From Pseudomonadota bacterium (GTDB lineage Bacteria > Pseudomonadota > Alphaproteobacteria > Rhizobiales > Beijerinckiaceae): a DNA stretch of 64,000 nucleotides. Position numbers and translations under genes: made by a program. Below are positions 26,985-37,098 of this stretch, one piece after another (position 1 is the first letter of the stretch; every line of letters starts with the position of its first letter). The stretch lies in contig JAIUNR010000002.1 in assembly GCA_020161575.1 (NCBI GenBank), positions 310,001 through 374,000 of the forward strand, given 5' to 3'. The notes below the pieces were generated by a model, which was given only the letters and a program-made list of their open reading frames with translations, did not search any database and was not told the DNA's origin.

Positions 26985-28535
26985 CTAGAAAAACAGCCCC
27001 GGTCGCCACAGCGAATATAGGAAGACCAGAGCCACGATCCACGCCGCGATGGTCAATGGCAAGGCATAGGGCGCGCGCAGGACAGGTGGTGGAGATACCT
27101 CTGCCTGCTCGTGCCGCGCCAGCGCCTTTTCCCAGCGCTCCACGAGATCCGGCAGACGCGAGGCGGCACGCAGCATGCTCATCGCCTCGCGGCCCAGCCC
27201 CTCGATCTGCCCGACGGGACCGAGATTGCGCTCGATCCATTCGCGGATGACCGGCTCGGAAACCTTCCACATATCGAAGGCAGGATCGAGATTGCGCGCG
27301 ACGCCCTCGACAACCACCATGGTTTTCTGGAGCAGCACAAGCTCGGTGCGAGTCTGCATATCGAAAAGGGCGGTGATCTCGAAAAGCAGGCCGAGAAGAT
27401 GCGCCATCGAGATTTCTGCCGCGTTGCGACCATGGATCTTCTCGCCGACGGCGCGCAGGGCCTGCGCGAAATCCTCGACCTTATGTCGATCGGGGACATA
27501 GCCGGCCTCGAAATGGACCTCGGCGATGCGCCGGTAATCGCGCGTGATGAAGCCGTAGAGAATCTCCGCGAGGAAGCGCCTCTCCTTGAAGCCGAGGCGC
27601 CCCATGATGCCGAGATCGACAGCGACGAGTGTCCCGTCGCGCGCCGCGAAGAGATTGCCCTGATGCATGTCGGCGTGGAAGAAGCCATCACGCAACGCAT
27701 GACGAAGGAAGCTCTGCATCGCGATCCGCGCAAGCACGACGCGGTCGATCCCCGCCGCATCCATGCCCGCGAGATCGGCGAGCTTGATCCCGTCGACCCA
27801 TTCCATGGTAAGGCAGTCGCGGTTCGAACGCTCCCAATCCACCACGGGCACGCGAAAGCCGTGATCCTGCGCCGTATTTTCTGCCATTTCCGACAGGCCT
27901 GCGGCTTCGAAGCGCAGGTCCATCTCGAGCACCACGGTGCGTTCGAGCGTCTTGATCACATCCACGATCCGCAGCCGCCGCAACGCGGGGAAGAACCGCT
28001 CGACCATGCGCGCCGCGAAAGCCTGCGCATCGATATCGCGTTTGAAGACGCGGTAGATGCCGGGGCGGAGAACCTTCACCGCGACCGCCCGGCGAACCCC
28101 GTCCTCCACGATCTCGGCGCGGTGCACCTGCGCGATCGAGGCCGCCGCGACCGGCGGCCCGAACGCCGCAAAGACGGCATCCAAAGGCTTGCCCAGGCTT
28201 TCCGTCACCACGCGCCTCGCTTCCTCAAGCGGGAAGGGCGGCATGGAATCCTGAAGCAGCGCGAGATCCTTCGCGATCGCGAAGCCGACGATATCGGGCC
28301 GGGTGGAAAAGAACTGGCCGGTCTTCACGTAAGAAGGGCCGAGCCGGTTCAGCGCGGCGGCGATCCTCTGGCCGCGCGCGCCGGCATCCCGCCGCGCCAG
28401 AATGCCGAGCAGCCAGAGCATCGGCCTCAGGCCAAGCGGGGCCTTCTCGCGCGGGATCAGCGCGAAGACGCCCTCCCGCATCAGCACATAGCCGACATGA
28501 ACAAGATGAAGGGAGTGGCGGAGCGCGGCGAACAA
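26985..28535 (-). CDS. ubiB: Ubiquinone biosynthesis ATPase/kinase-like protein UbiB
   Basis: Atypical ADCK-family protein needed for ubiquinone synthesis at the inner membrane. It shows the Ala-rich loop AAASIAQVHRAEI, the family KxGQ element as YVKTGQFFSTRPDIVG, and the HADMHQGNLFA and DLGIMGRL motifs in place of the usual kinase catalytic loop and DFG. A C-terminal hydrophobic helix (PLTIAAWIVALVFLYSLW) anchors it. It starts seven bases after ubiE and is probably co-transcribed with it. Confidence 0.95.
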   Translation of the reverse strand: MFAALRHSLHLVHVGYVLMREGVFALIPREKAPLGLRPMLWLLGILARRDAGARGQRIAAALNRLGPSYVKTGQFFSTRPDIVGFAIAKDLALLQDSMPPFPLEEARRVVTESLGKPLDAVFAAFGPPVAAASIAQVHRAEIVEDGVRRAVAVKVLRPGIYRVFKRDIDAQAFAARMVERFFPALRRLRIVDVIKTLERTVVLEMDLRFEAAGLSEMAENTAQDHGFRVPVVDWERSNRDCLTMEWVDGIKLADLAGMDAAGIDRVVLARIAMQSFLRHALRDGFFHADMHQGNLFAARDGTLVAVDLGIMGRLGFKERRFLAEILYGFITRDYRRIAEVHFEAGYVPDRHKVEDFAQALRAVGEKIHGRNAAEISMAHLLGLLFEITALFDMQTRTELVLLQKTMVVVEGVARNLDPAFDMWKVSEPVIREWIERNLGPVGQIEGLGREAMSMLRAASRLPDLVERWEKALARHEQAEVSPPPVLRAPYALPLTIAAWIVALVFLYSLWRPGLFF

Positions 28536-28542
28536 GCTGGCC

Positions 28543-29289
28543 TCAGAGTTTCCAGGCCGAGTGGATATTCGCGATGCCGATGGTGAGGCTGCGATGCGAG
28601 ACGCGCTGGAAACCGGCCGCGCGGATCATGTCGGCGAAAGCCTCGGGACGCGGAAACTTGCGGATGGATTCGACGAGATAGCGATAGGGCTCGCCATCAC
28701 CCGTGACCATCTTGCCCAGCGGCGGGATGACGTTGAAGGAATAGGCGTCATAGGCGCGATCCAGCAGCGGGGTCTCGACCGGCGCGAATTCGAGGCACAG
28801 GAAACGCCCGCCACGCCGGAGCACCCGATGCGCTTCCTTGAGCGCGAGGTCGATGCGCGGCACATTCCGAATGCCGAAAGCGATTGTGTAGGAATCGTAG
28901 GTGCGATCAGGCAGCGGAAGCTGCTCGGCATTGCCCTCGATGAAACGGATGCGATCCTGAAAGCCGCGATCGCCCGCGCGGTCCATGCCGACATCGAGCA
29001 TCGAGGAATTGATGTCGAGCACATCGACTTTGGTGACGGGACTCGCCTCCAGGATACGAAAGGCGATGTCGCCGGTGCCGCCCGCGACATCGAGATGGCG
29101 GTATTGCCCGGTTTTCGGCGGGCGCAGCATGCCGATCAGCACATCCTTCCAGAGCCGGTGGAAGCCGGCGCTCATCAGGTCGTTCATGAGGTCGTAGCGC
29201 GAGGCGACCTTGTGGAACACGTCATCGACGCGCGCCTGTTTATCCTCGAGGCGCACATTCTCGAACCCGAAATGCGTGGTCTCTCCCAT
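28543..29289 (-). CDS. ubiE: Demethylmenaquinone/2-polyprenyl-benzoquinol methyltransferase UbiE
   Basis: SAM-dependent C-methyltransferase of quinone biosynthesis. The signature [18 protein letters not shown] (residues 32-49) and the SAM motif [12 protein letters not shown] (66-77) identify it; [20 protein letters not shown] is a further family block. Length is 248. GGGAGGCGGCG precedes the ATG at 29289; an in-frame ATG at 29358 would add 23 residues. It is divergent from mutM, with a gap of about 100 bases. Confidence 0.95.
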   Translation of the reverse strand: MGETTHFGFENVRLEDKQARVDDVFHKVASRYDLMNDLMSAGFHRLWKDVLIGMLRPPKTGQYRHLDVAGGTGDIAFRILEASPVTKVDVLDINSSMLDVGMDRAGDRGFQDRIRFIEGNAEQLPLPDRTYDSYTIAFGIRNVPRIDLALKEAHRVLRRGGRFLCLEFAPVETPLLDRAYDAYSFNVIPPLGKMVTGDGEPYRYLVESIRKFPRPEAFADMIRAAGFQRVSHRSLTIGIANIHSAWKL

Positions 29290-29391
29290 CGCCGCCTCCC
29301 TCACGCGAAACGCATCTTTCCATAGCGAAGCTTTTCGCCCCGCGCTACGCTGGCGCAACGATTTAATGCCAATCTTCGCGTTCGAGGGGTC

Positions 29392-30255
29392 ATGCCGGAA
29401 CTACCCGAAGTCGAGACCATCCGCCGCGGGCTGGCGCCGCATCTCGAAGGACGACGCATCGCGCATGTCACGCTCAACCGGCCCGATCTGCGCCTGCCCT
29501 TCCCGACACGCCTCGCCGAACGGCTTGAAGGCGCGCGCATCGGCATTTTGGGCCGACGCGCGAAATACCTGCTCGTTCCGCTCGATACGCACGAAACGCT
29601 CGTCATCCATCTTGGCATGAGCGGACGGCTTCTGGTGTTGCGCCCGGAAAGCGCGGAAGCGCAGGGCCGGTTCCATCACAAGATCGAGCGGCTCGAACAG
29701 CACGACCATATGGTCATCGCGCTGGATGACGGCATGCGCCTGATCTTCAATGATCCGCGCCGCTTCGGCTTTGTCCTGCTCGAGCCGGACGCCACGATCG
29801 AAACCCATCCGAGCCTGGCCGGCCTCGGCGTCGAGCCCCTCGGCAATCTCTTCGACGCGGCCTATCTCCTCGCACGCTTTGCAGGAAGGCGCACGCCGCT
29901 GAAATCCGCCCTCCTCGACCAGAGCCATATCGCCGGGCTCGGCAATATCTATGTCTGCGAAGCGCTTCATCGTGCGGGCCTCTCGCCCGACCGATCCGCC
30001 ATGCTCGTAAAACCGCGCGAGGCTGAAAGGCTGGTTGTCGCCATCCGCGATGTCCTCAACGATGCGCTCGCGGCCGGCGGTTCCTCGCTGAAGGATTATC
30101 GCCACGAGGATGGCTCGCTCGGCTATTTCCAGCATTCCTTCCGCGTCTACGACCGGGAGGGCCAGCCCTGCCCGAAAACGGGCTGCAAGAGCATGGTCAT
30201 CCGCAAGACCCATGCCGGCCGCTCCACCTTCTTCTGCCCCGCCTGCCAGGGCTGA
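29392..30255 (+). CDS. mutM: Formamidopyrimidine-DNA glycosylase
   Basis: Removes 8-oxoguanine and ring-opened purines and nicks the DNA. The mature N-terminus [13 protein letters not shown] carries the catalytic Pro and Glu. The helix-two-turn-helix with [21 protein letters not shown] is intact, and the C-terminal zinc finger is CPKTGC ... CPAC, with four residues between the first two cysteines. At 287 residues it has normal length. Confidence 0.96.
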   Translation: MPELPEVETIRRGLAPHLEGRRIAHVTLNRPDLRLPFPTRLAERLEGARIGILGRRAKYLLVPLDTHETLVIHLGMSGRLLVLRPESAEAQGRFHHKIERLEQHDHMVIALDDGMRLIFNDPRRFGFVLLEPDATIETHPSLAGLGVEPLGNLFDAAYLLARFAGRRTPLKSALLDQSHIAGLGNIYVCEALHRAGLSPDRSAMLVKPREAERLVVAIRDVLNDALAAGGSSLKDYRHEDGSLGYFQHSFRVYDREGQPCPKTGCKSMVIRKTHAGRSTFFCPACQG

Positions 30256-30360
30256 ACGTCACCCGACTGACAGACACAAGCCGTGCGAGTGCGTTGGATG
30301 CACCCTGTTCAGCCGCGCAACGGCGCGCTATCAGCAATACAAGATCAGGACGAGGACGAC

Positions 30361-31143
30361 ATGAGCGCGCTTCCCAGCTTCGAGACCATTCTCACAGAAA
30401 TCCATGGCCGCGTCGGGCTGGTGCGGCTCAACCGGCCGCAGGTGCTCAACGCGCTCAATGCCCAGCTCATCGACGAGGTGGTCGCGGCGCTTCGCCATTT
30501 CGATGCCGACAGGAATATCGGCGCCATGGTGCTGACGGGCTCCGAAAAGGCCTTCGCCGCTGGCGCCGATATCAAGGCCATGGCGGAATTCTCGTATCCC
30601 GACACCTATATCAGCGATTTCGGCGCTTCGCCCGATCGTATCGCCCAGATTCGCAAGCCGGTCATCGCCGCAGTGGCGGGCTTCGCGCTCGGCGGCGGTT
30701 GCGAGATCGCCATGATGTGCGATTTCATCATCGCAGGTGAGAACGCCAAATTCGGCCAGCCCGAGATCAAGCTCGGCGTCATGCCGGGATTCGGCGGCTC
30801 ACAGCGGCTGACACGTGCGGTCGGCAAGGCGAAAGCCATGGATATGTGCCTCACCGGCCGCATGATGGATGCCGCGGAGGCCGAGCGCTCCGGCCTTGTC
30901 TCGCGCATCGTTCCGGTCGAGAAGCTGGTCGAGGAAGCGCTTGCCGCCGCCGCGATCATCGCGGATTTCGCGCCGGAAGTCGTCATGCTCAACAAGGAAG
31001 CGGTCAATCGCGCTTTCGAAACCACGCTGGCCGAAGGCATACGTTTCGAGCGCCGCGTCTTCCAGGGACTTTTCGCGAGCCCGGCACAGAAGGAAGGCAT
31101 GGCGGCCTTCATCGAAAAGCGTAAGCCGAACTTCAACGACTGA
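30361..31143 (+). CDS. Enoyl-CoA hydratase
   Basis: Crotonase-family enzyme hydrating trans-2-enoyl-CoA in fatty-acid breakdown. The oxyanion-hole region [13 protein letters not shown] is present, and the two catalytic glutamates are Glu115 ([11 protein letters not shown]) and Glu135 ([14 protein letters not shown]). At 260 residues it is a stand-alone hydratase. The ATG at 30361 ([10 protein letters not shown]) is preferred to one at 30283. In Hyphomicrobiales this gene regularly lies between mutM and rpsT-dnaA. Confidence 0.93.
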   Translation: MSALPSFETILTEIHGRVGLVRLNRPQVLNALNAQLIDEVVAALRHFDADRNIGAMVLTGSEKAFAAGADIKAMAEFSYPDTYISDFGASPDRIAQIRKPVIAAVAGFALGGGCEIAMMCDFIIAGENAKFGQPEIKLGVMPGFGGSQRLTRAVGKAKAMDMCLTGRMMDAAEAERSGLVSRIVPVEKLVEEALAAAAIIADFAPEVVMLNKEAVNRAFETTLAEGIRFERRVFQGLFASPAQKEGMAAFIEKRKPNFND

Positions 31144-31174
31144 CCCTCCAGACGATCACATCGAAATTCGGGCG

Positions 31175-31999
31175 ATGCTCTCTTCTCTTATTTCCATTCT
31201 GCCCGATTTCGGCCTGCCGCTCGCGAGCGTGATCCTGCTCGCGCTCGCGGCTTTCGTCGCCGGCTTCGTCGATGCGATCGCAGGCGGCGGCGGGCTGATC
31301 ACCGTCCCGGCCCTCCTTCTGAGCGGCGTTCCGCCGGTCGCGGCCATTGCAACCAACAAGCTTCAGGGCACGCTCAGTGTCGCCTCGTCCACGCTGACCT
31401 TCCTGCGTGCCGGGCGCATCGAGAAGGTGCTGGTCCTGCCGCTTTTCGGCGCCGCTTTTGCCGGTGGCGTGCTGGGAGCGGGGCTTGCCCATCTGGCGCC
31501 GGCCGGATTGCTGCGCACATTCATCCCCTTCCTGCTCATCGCCATCGCGCTCTATGTGCTGCGCTCGCCCCAGCTCGGCGAGGCCGATGCCCGGCCACGC
31601 ATGAGCCTTGGCGCTTTCACGCTCAGTATCGGGCTGGGCATTGGGGTCTATGATGGTCTTTTCGGGCCAGGCGCGGGAACCTTCTATCTCCTCGGGCTTA
31701 TCCTTCTGTGCGGCTTCGGCATGCTGCGGGCCATCGCCCATACGAAGCTGATGAACCTCGCCTCCAATCTCGGCGCCCTTATCTTCTTCGCGCTGGCGGG
31801 GCATATCCTGATTTGGGTCGGCCTGATCATGGGGTTGGCAGCGGCGGCCGGTGCCTTCCTGGGCGCGCGGGCGACATTGCGCTTCGGGGGAGCGCTCGTA
31901 CGCCCGCTCATCGTCGCGGTTTCAATCGCGATGGCATTGCGCCTGATGCTCGATTCGGCGCATCCGGTCGGGGCCGCGCTGCGTGCGCTGGCATTTTAG
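31175..31999 (+). CDS. TauE/SafE (TSUP) family membrane permease
   Basis: A 274-residue protein with about eight membrane helices in two repeats. The family signature AFVAGFVDAIAGGGGLITVPALLLSG lies near the N-terminus and its counterpart is GVYDGLFGPGAGTFYLLGLI in the second half. TSUP proteins are proposed to move sulfite, sulfonates or sulfoacetate. In a Sox-carrying organism sulfite export is a reasonable guess, but the gene is 14 kb from the sox cluster. The frame is open far upstream through the hydratase gene; the ATG at 31175 starts just before the first helix. Confidence 0.88.
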   Translation: MLSSLISILPDFGLPLASVILLALAAFVAGFVDAIAGGGGLITVPALLLSGVPPVAAIATNKLQGTLSVASSTLTFLRAGRIEKVLVLPLFGAAFAGGVLGAGLAHLAPAGLLRTFIPFLLIAIALYVLRSPQLGEADARPRMSLGAFTLSIGLGIGVYDGLFGPGAGTFYLLGLILLCGFGMLRAIAHTKLMNLASNLGALIFFALAGHILIWVGLIMGLAAAAGAFLGARATLRFGGALVRPLIVAVSIAMALRLMLDSAHPVGAALRALAF

Positions 32000-32162
32000 C
32001 GCGGTCGGCACGGATAAGTGTTGACCCGCGCAAGATATGATGGCAAAGGGACCGCTCTCGCGCCGGCTCCGGCGCGTTTTGGTTTTCCGCTTCGCCCGGC
32101 CCAGCTGCTGGAGTTTCGTGACGAAGCATCCTTAAGGTTCACGGGTCGGAGTCCCATAGTCA

Positions 32163-32429
32163 ATGGCGAATACCAAGTCAGCCAAGAAGGCCGCGCGGCA
32201 GGCGATCCGCCGCACCGAGGTCAACAAGTCGCGCCGTTCGCGCATGCGCACCTCCGTGCGCAATGTCGAGGAGGCAATCGCCCGCGGCGATCAGGCCGCA
32301 GCCCTCGCCGCCATGAAGCTCGCCGAGCCGGAAATGGTCCGCGCCTCGCAGAAGGGCGTCATTCATAAGAATACGGTTTCGCGCAAGGTTTCGCGCCTCG
32401 TCCGCCGGATCCGCAGCCTCTCGGCCTGA
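32163..32429 (+). CDS. rpsT: 30S ribosomal protein S20
   Basis: An 88-residue, Lys/Arg/Ala-rich helical protein beginning [13 protein letters not shown], the S20 N-terminus, and ending [13 protein letters not shown]. It binds 16S rRNA early in 30S assembly. It is followed by a strong terminator and then the long gap before dnaA, as in other alphaproteobacteria. Confidence 0.97.
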   Translation: MANTKSAKKAARQAIRRTEVNKSRRSRMRTSVRNVEEAIARGDQAAALAAMKLAEPEMVRASQKGVIHKNTVSRKVSRLVRRIRSLSA

Positions 32430-32455
32430 TTCCTTCGGTCATTTCAAATTTTCAA

Positions 32456-32483
32456 AACGCGCCGGAAACGGCGCGTTTTTTTT
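32456..32483 (+). terminator. Rho-independent terminator of rpsT
   Basis: A nine-base-pair stem AACGCGCCG/CGGCGCGTT with a GAAA tetraloop runs into eight T residues. It lies 26 bases after the rpsT stop. Confidence 0.93.
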
Positions 32484-33161
32484 GCGTTTCGATGTCGGAT
32501 TTGCGAAGTCGACGTGACCGCCATGCAAAACTGCACGCAAGATTCTCCTTGACAATCCGAGCGCCTCCCGAGGCGAAAACATCGCCCGGTCGCTCGGCGG
32601 TCGCGCAGAAATATTCCTCTAATAACAACGAGATAAAGGTAAAGAGCTTTACCACCCTCCCCACGCGGGGAGAATCAGCCCGGCGGGAGCTTTTGCCTGC
32701 TAAATTATTACGGATAAGAAACGACACCCCCGGCTCGGATTGGAAAATCGATTCACGGGCATGAATCAAGGACTTAAAATTTTAACGCTCCTCTCCCTTG
32801 CGCCAAGCCCCTCCCATCATCGGACCCAGGAGCGCGCTGCCGCGAAAAGAGCTGTTGCCTCCCCCGCGGTCGCTCGTTAAAAAAGTCTTAATCTCTTGTG
32901 GATGACGGAATTAAGCGTCACCGCAAGTCATGATCACAGAGCAAGAGGGGGGCGATGTGATTTCCATTGACATCAAAGCGCCGATTCGCGCTCTTTCAAG
33001 TATTTCCAGAACATTCGCGCGCCATCATCCGCCCGGATAACGGAACGCTTTTCGGAAACACCCAATTCAGCTTGAGGAAGTTGCATCGCCGTCCTTTGGA
33101 CGAGCGCTTCTCTTTCTTTTCCGACACCTGGCATCCCGCCTGAGATTTGACGAGACGACCC
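32484..33161 (+). other. Long non-coding region upstream of dnaA
   Basis: About 680 bases without a convincing gene, less GC-rich than its surroundings. It holds a TTGACA hexamer near 32549, several A/T-rich runs (32618-32650, 32700-32720, 32765-32785, 32877-32895), and one DnaA-box-like TGTGGATGA. A short frame at 32492-32764 has no ribosome site and no protein-like bias. The region probably carries the dnaA promoters and a long leader. A replication origin cannot be claimed from one box. Confidence 0.6.
32897..32905 (-). promoter_or_regulatory. DnaA-box-like site
   Basis: TGTGGATGA differs in one base from TGTGGATAA, the complement of the consensus TTATCCACA. It is about 260 bases before the dnaA start, where autoregulation by DnaA would be reasonable. 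No second clear box was found nearby. Confidence 0.4.
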
Positions 33162-34679
33162 ATGTTGAAATCATCCGACATCGCCGCATCAGAAGCCCGC
33201 ATCGACAAGGAGGTTTTTGGCGTATCGGATGGCACGGTGCCGATCGAGGCGTCCTGGGATCGCGTCCAGCGTAGGCTGCGCGCCGAACTCGGCGAGGATG
33301 TCTATGCGAGCTGGTTCAAATGTCTTGAACTTGCCGGCGCCGAAGCCCCGACCGTCACGCTTTCGGTCCCCACCAAGTTCCTGCGCAACTGGATTCAGCA
33401 GCATTTCATCGAACGCATCTGCGGTCATTTCACCCGCGAGAACCCGGCTTACACGCAAGTCTCGATCGTATTGCGGATCGCGGGCACCCGCCCGGCTGTC
33501 AGGCCCGATGCGCCAGCGCGGATCGAAGCCGCGCCTTTGGTCGCACCGGCCGCGCGCACCCCGGTGGCGGTGGAAAATCCTGCCGCAAAGCTCCAGGAGC
33601 CCCGCCAACCTGATCTGACAGGCGAAAGCGAAGGGCAAGCGGGCTCGCCACTCGACAAGCGCCTGGTGCTGTCCTCATTCCAGGTCGGGCGTTCCAACAT
33701 CATGGCGCATGCCGCCGCGATGCAGATCGTGCAGGCGCGCCCGAATGAAATGCCGGTTTTCAACCCACTTTTCGTTCACGCCAATGTCGGCCTCGGCAAG
33801 ACGCATTTGTTGCAGGGCGTGGCGCAGGCGCTTGAAGGTTCGGGTCGCCGCGTGCTGTATCTGACCGCCGAGCGTTTCATGTATGGCTTTGTCGCCTCGC
33901 TCAAAGCGCAGAACGCCATGGCGTTCAAGGAATCGTTGCGCAATATCGACCTGCTCGTGATCGACGACGCGCAGTTCCTGCACGGCCCCAAGAGCCAGCA
34001 GGAATTCTGCCACACGCTCAACGCCTTGATCGATGCTGGCAAGCAGGTGATCGTGGCGGCGGATCGCCCGCCTTCCGATCTCGAGGGGGTAGAGGAGCGC
34101 GTGCAATCGCGCCTTGCCGGCGGTCTCGTCGTCGAGATCGGCCCGCTCGATGACGCGCTGCGGGTAAAGATCCTCGAAAACCGCATCCAGATCGCCAAGG
34201 CCCATATGCCGGGCTTCGAGGTTCCGGCGGAAGTGATCGCGCATGTCGCGCGCATGATCACCACCAACGGGCGCGATCTCGAAGGCGCGGTGAACCGCCT
34301 GCTCGCGCATGCCACCCTGACCGGGGGCGCGCTCGACATTGCCGCCGCCGAGGAGGCGATCCGCGATCTCGTGCGCCATCGCGAGCCGCGCCGCGTGAAG
34401 ATCGAGGATATCCAGCGCCTCGTCGCCAACCATTACAATGTCAGCCGCGCCGACATTCTTTCCTCGCGCCGCACGGCCACCGTGGTCCGTCCCCGGCAGA
34501 TCGCGATGTATCTCGCCAAATTCCTGACGCTGCGCTCGCTTCCCGAGATCGGGCGTCGCTTCGGCGGGCGCGATCATACGACGGTGCTTCATGCGGTGCG
34601 CAAGATCGAGGGCATGGTGACGACCGATCAGGAACTCGCCGGCGAGATCGATCATCTCAAGCGGATGCTGCAGGAATAA
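33162..34679 (+). CDS. dnaA: Chromosomal replication initiator DnaA
   Basis: AAA+ initiator of chromosome replication. Domain I begins WDRVQRRLRAELGEDVYASW, followed by a variable Ala/Pro-rich linker (about 112-165). The ATPase has Walker A ANVGLGKTHL, Walker B LLVIDDAQFL and the sensor-2 region NGRDLEGAVNRLLAHA. Domain IV ends with the DNA-binding signature GRRFGGRDHTTVLHAVRKIE. Length is 505. The ATG at 33162 is preferred to a TTG 15 bases earlier. Confidence 0.97.
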   Translation: MLKSSDIAASEARIDKEVFGVSDGTVPIEASWDRVQRRLRAELGEDVYASWFKCLELAGAEAPTVTLSVPTKFLRNWIQQHFIERICGHFTRENPAYTQVSIVLRIAGTRPAVRPDAPARIEAAPLVAPAARTPVAVENPAAKLQEPRQPDLTGESEGQAGSPLDKRLVLSSFQVGRSNIMAHAAAMQIVQARPNEMPVFNPLFVHANVGLGKTHLLQGVAQALEGSGRRVLYLTAERFMYGFVASLKAQNAMAFKESLRNIDLLVIDDAQFLHGPKSQQEFCHTLNALIDAGKQVIVAADRPPSDLEGVEERVQSRLAGGLVVEIGPLDDALRVKILENRIQIAKAHMPGFEVPAEVIAHVARMITTNGRDLEGAVNRLLAHATLTGGALDIAAAEEAIRDLVRHREPRRVKIEDIQRLVANHYNVSRADILSSRRTATVVRPRQIAMYLAKFLTLRSLPEIGRRFGGRDHTTVLHAVRKIEGMVTTDQELAGEIDHLKRMLQE

Positions 34680-34837
34680 GGAGGGGCTCCCCCTCTGCTG
34701 CAATACCCAACTAATCCCGTGAATTGAGGGGGTTGGCCTTGCGCTTTGCTGGCCGACACGGCATCGTGCCGGCCCGAAATTGTGAAGGATCGGCAGGTTT
34801 GCGCCCGCCGGTCCTCGTGGGCGTAGGACGGTGGAAG

Positions 34838-35956
34838 ATGAAGGTCACGGTTGAGCAGGCAGCCTTGCTGAAGGCGCTCGGGCATGTGCATCGCGTGGTG
34901 GAGCGTCGGAACACGATCCCGATCCTCGCCAATGTCCTGCTGCGCGCCGAGGGGCGCGAGCTTCATCTCAAGGCGACCGATCTCGACATCGATATCGTCG
35001 AGATCATCAGCGCGGATGTCGCGCAGGCCGGCACAACCACGGTGCCCGCCCATGTTCTCTACGACATCGTGCGCAAACTGGCGGATGGCGCGCAAGTCAG
35101 CCTGGAACAGGATGGTGCCTCGGGCCAGGTGACGCTGAAATCAGGCCGTTCGCGCTTCTCGCTCCAGACCCTTCCGGAAAGCGATTTTCCCGATCTCGCT
35201 GCCGGCGAGATGAGCCATCGCTTCGAGATCGCGGCGGGCGAACTGCGCAAGCTGATCGAGAAAACGCAATTCGCCATCTCGACCGAGGAAACCCGTTATT
35301 ATCTCAACGGCATCTATCTCCATGCGGCGGAAGTGAATGGGGAGACGCGGCTGCGCGCGGTCGCGACGGATGGCCACCGCCTCGCCTTGTGCGACGCTGC
35401 CGCGCCCGCCGGCGCCGTCGGCATGCCCGGCGTGATCGTGCCGCGCAAGACGGTGGCGGAACTGCAAAAGCTGCTCAGCGAGGGCGACCAGAACGTATCC
35501 GTCGAGCTTTCGGGCGTGAAATTGCGCATTTCTGTCGGCGCCATCGTGCTGACCTCGAAGCTGATCGACGGCACCTTCCCCGATTACAGCCGCGTCATTC
35601 CCCAGCGCAACGACAAATTCCTCACGGTCGAGCGCGACGATTTTGCCCGCTCGGTCGACCGCGTCTCCACCATTTCCTCCGAACGGGGGCGGGCCGTGAA
35701 ATTCTCGCTCGGCGATGGCAAGCTGACCCTCTCGGTCCATAATCCCGATGCCGGACAGGCGATCGAGGAGCTGGCGGTCGATTACGAAGCCGCGCCGCTG
35801 GAGATCGGCTTCAACGCACGCTACCTGCTCGACATTATCGGCCAGCTCGAAGGGGATACCGCCCTGCTGAAACTCGCCGATCCGGGTTCGCCGACCCTGG
35901 TGCAGGATCGCGAGGGCGCGGCAAGCCTTTATGTTCTGATGCCGATGCGCGTGTAA
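34838..35956 (+). CDS. dnaN: DNA polymerase III beta subunit (sliding clamp)
   Basis: A 372-residue ring-forming processivity clamp with three repeated domains. It starts MKVTVEQAALLKALGHVHRVVERRNTIPILANV and ends with the conserved ...LYVLMPMRV tail. GGACGGTGGAAG precedes the chosen ATG; the upstream in-frame ATG at 34724 would add 38 unrelated residues. It follows dnaA after 158 bases and precedes recF by two bases. Confidence 0.97.
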   Translation: MKVTVEQAALLKALGHVHRVVERRNTIPILANVLLRAEGRELHLKATDLDIDIVEIISADVAQAGTTTVPAHVLYDIVRKLADGAQVSLEQDGASGQVTLKSGRSRFSLQTLPESDFPDLAAGEMSHRFEIAAGELRKLIEKTQFAISTEETRYYLNGIYLHAAEVNGETRLRAVATDGHRLALCDAAAPAGAVGMPGVIVPRKTVAELQKLLSEGDQNVSVELSGVKLRISVGAIVLTSKLIDGTFPDYSRVIPQRNDKFLTVERDDFARSVDRVSTISSERGRAVKFSLGDGKLTLSVHNPDAGQAIEELAVDYEAAPLEIGFNARYLLDIIGQLEGDTALLKLADPGSPTLVQDREGAASLYVLMPMRV

Positions 35957-35958
35957 CC

Positions 35959-37098
35959 ATGCCGGAACCGGACGCGCAGCCGCGCCTGACCCGGCTGCGG
36001 CTCGCGGATTTTCGCAGCTACGGCGCGCTGGATCTTGCCTGCGATGCGCCGCTGGTCGCCCTGTGCGGCCCGAACGGCGCCGGCAAGACCAATATTCTCG
36101 AAGCCATATCGCTGCTCACCCCTGGGCGCGGCCTGCGCCGGGCAACTTTTCCTGCCATGCCCCGGCGTGGCGGGCCGGGCGGTTTCGCCATCTATGCCGA
36201 GCTGGCCGGTGCCACCGGCATTTTGTCACTGGCAACAGCACTGGCGCCCGGCGAGCCTCAGCGCCAATGCCGGATCGACCGCGAGCCGGTGGCTTCCGCC
36301 AACCGCTTCCTTGATCATCTCGCCCTGCTCTGGCTGACACCGGATCAGGATGGCCTCTTTCGCGGACCGGCCGGCGATCGCCGGCGCTTTCTCGACCGGC
36401 TGGTTCTGGCTGTCGATCCTGCCCATGGCAGCCGCGCCAATGCCTTCGAACAGGCCTTGCGCCACCGCAACCGCCTCCTCGAGGATTTTTCGAGCGATCC
36501 GCGCTGGCTCGAGGCGATCGAGCAGGAAGTCGTGGAGCTGGGAGTTGCTCTGGCCGCCGCGCGCCTGGAGACGGTCGCGCGCCTTTCCGCGCTGGTGGCG
36601 GCGGACCGGGAGAGCATGGCCCCCTTCCCCCATGCCGTGATCGCGCTGGAAGGCGCGCTTGAAACCCAACTCTCCGCGGAGCCGGCGGCGCGGGTCGAGG
36701 ATTGGTATCGCGCTGCCCTGCGTGACAACCGCGCGCGCGACCGCGCGGCGGGTCGTGCGCTTGTCGGGCCGCAGGCGGCCGACCTCGCCGTTCTCCATGG
36801 CCCCAAGGCAGAGCCAGCCGCCACCTGCTCGACCGGCGAGCAGAAGGCTCTCCTCCTCGGTCTGGTGCTGGCGCAAGCGCGCCTGATCGCGCAGATGCGC
36901 GGCACCCCGCCTCTCCTCCTGCTCGACGAGATCGCCGCGCATCTCGACCGCACACGCCGCGACGCCCTTTTCGCCATCCTCCACGCGCTGGGCGGGCAGG
37001 TGTTCATGACAGGAACGGATACGCTTCTTTTCGAAGGCGTGGCAGGGCGGGGCCTGCTGCTGGGGGTTGGCGAGGGGCGCGTTGAACCGGCATCCTGA
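35959..37098 (+). CDS. recF: DNA repair and recombination protein RecF
   Basis: SMC-like ATPase that loads RecA at gaps. Walker A is CGPNGAGKTNILEA (residues 36-49), the signature motif is CSTGEQKALLLGLVLAQA and Walker B is LLLLDEIAAHLD. Length is 379. It follows dnaN after two bases, in the usual dnaA-dnaN-recF order. Confidence 0.95.
   Translation: MPEPDAQPRLTRLRLADFRSYGALDLACDAPLVALCGPNGAGKTNILEAISLLTPGRGLRRATFPAMPRRGGPGGFAIYAELAGATGILSLATALAPGEPQRQCRIDREPVASANRFLDHLALLWLTPDQDGLFRGPAGDRRRFLDRLVLAVDPAHGSRANAFEQALRHRNRLLEDFSSDPRWLEAIEQEVVELGVALAAARLETVARLSALVAADRESMAPFPHAVIALEGALETQLSAEPAARVEDWYRAALRDNRARDRAAGRALVGPQAADLAVLHGPKAEPAATCSTGEQKALLLGLVLAQARLIAQMRGTPPLLLLDEIAAHLDRTRRDALFAILHALGGQVFMTGTDTLLFEGVAGRGLLLGVGEGRVEPAS

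Noticed and set aside
32492-32764. 90-codon frame between rpsT and dnaA
   Set aside because: No ribosome binding site, no recognisable motif and it lies in the AT-richer leader just after a terminator.
32430-33161. Chromosomal replication origin
   Set aside because: Only one near-consensus DnaA box was found and no clear iterons; in several Hyphomicrobiales the origin lies away from dnaA.
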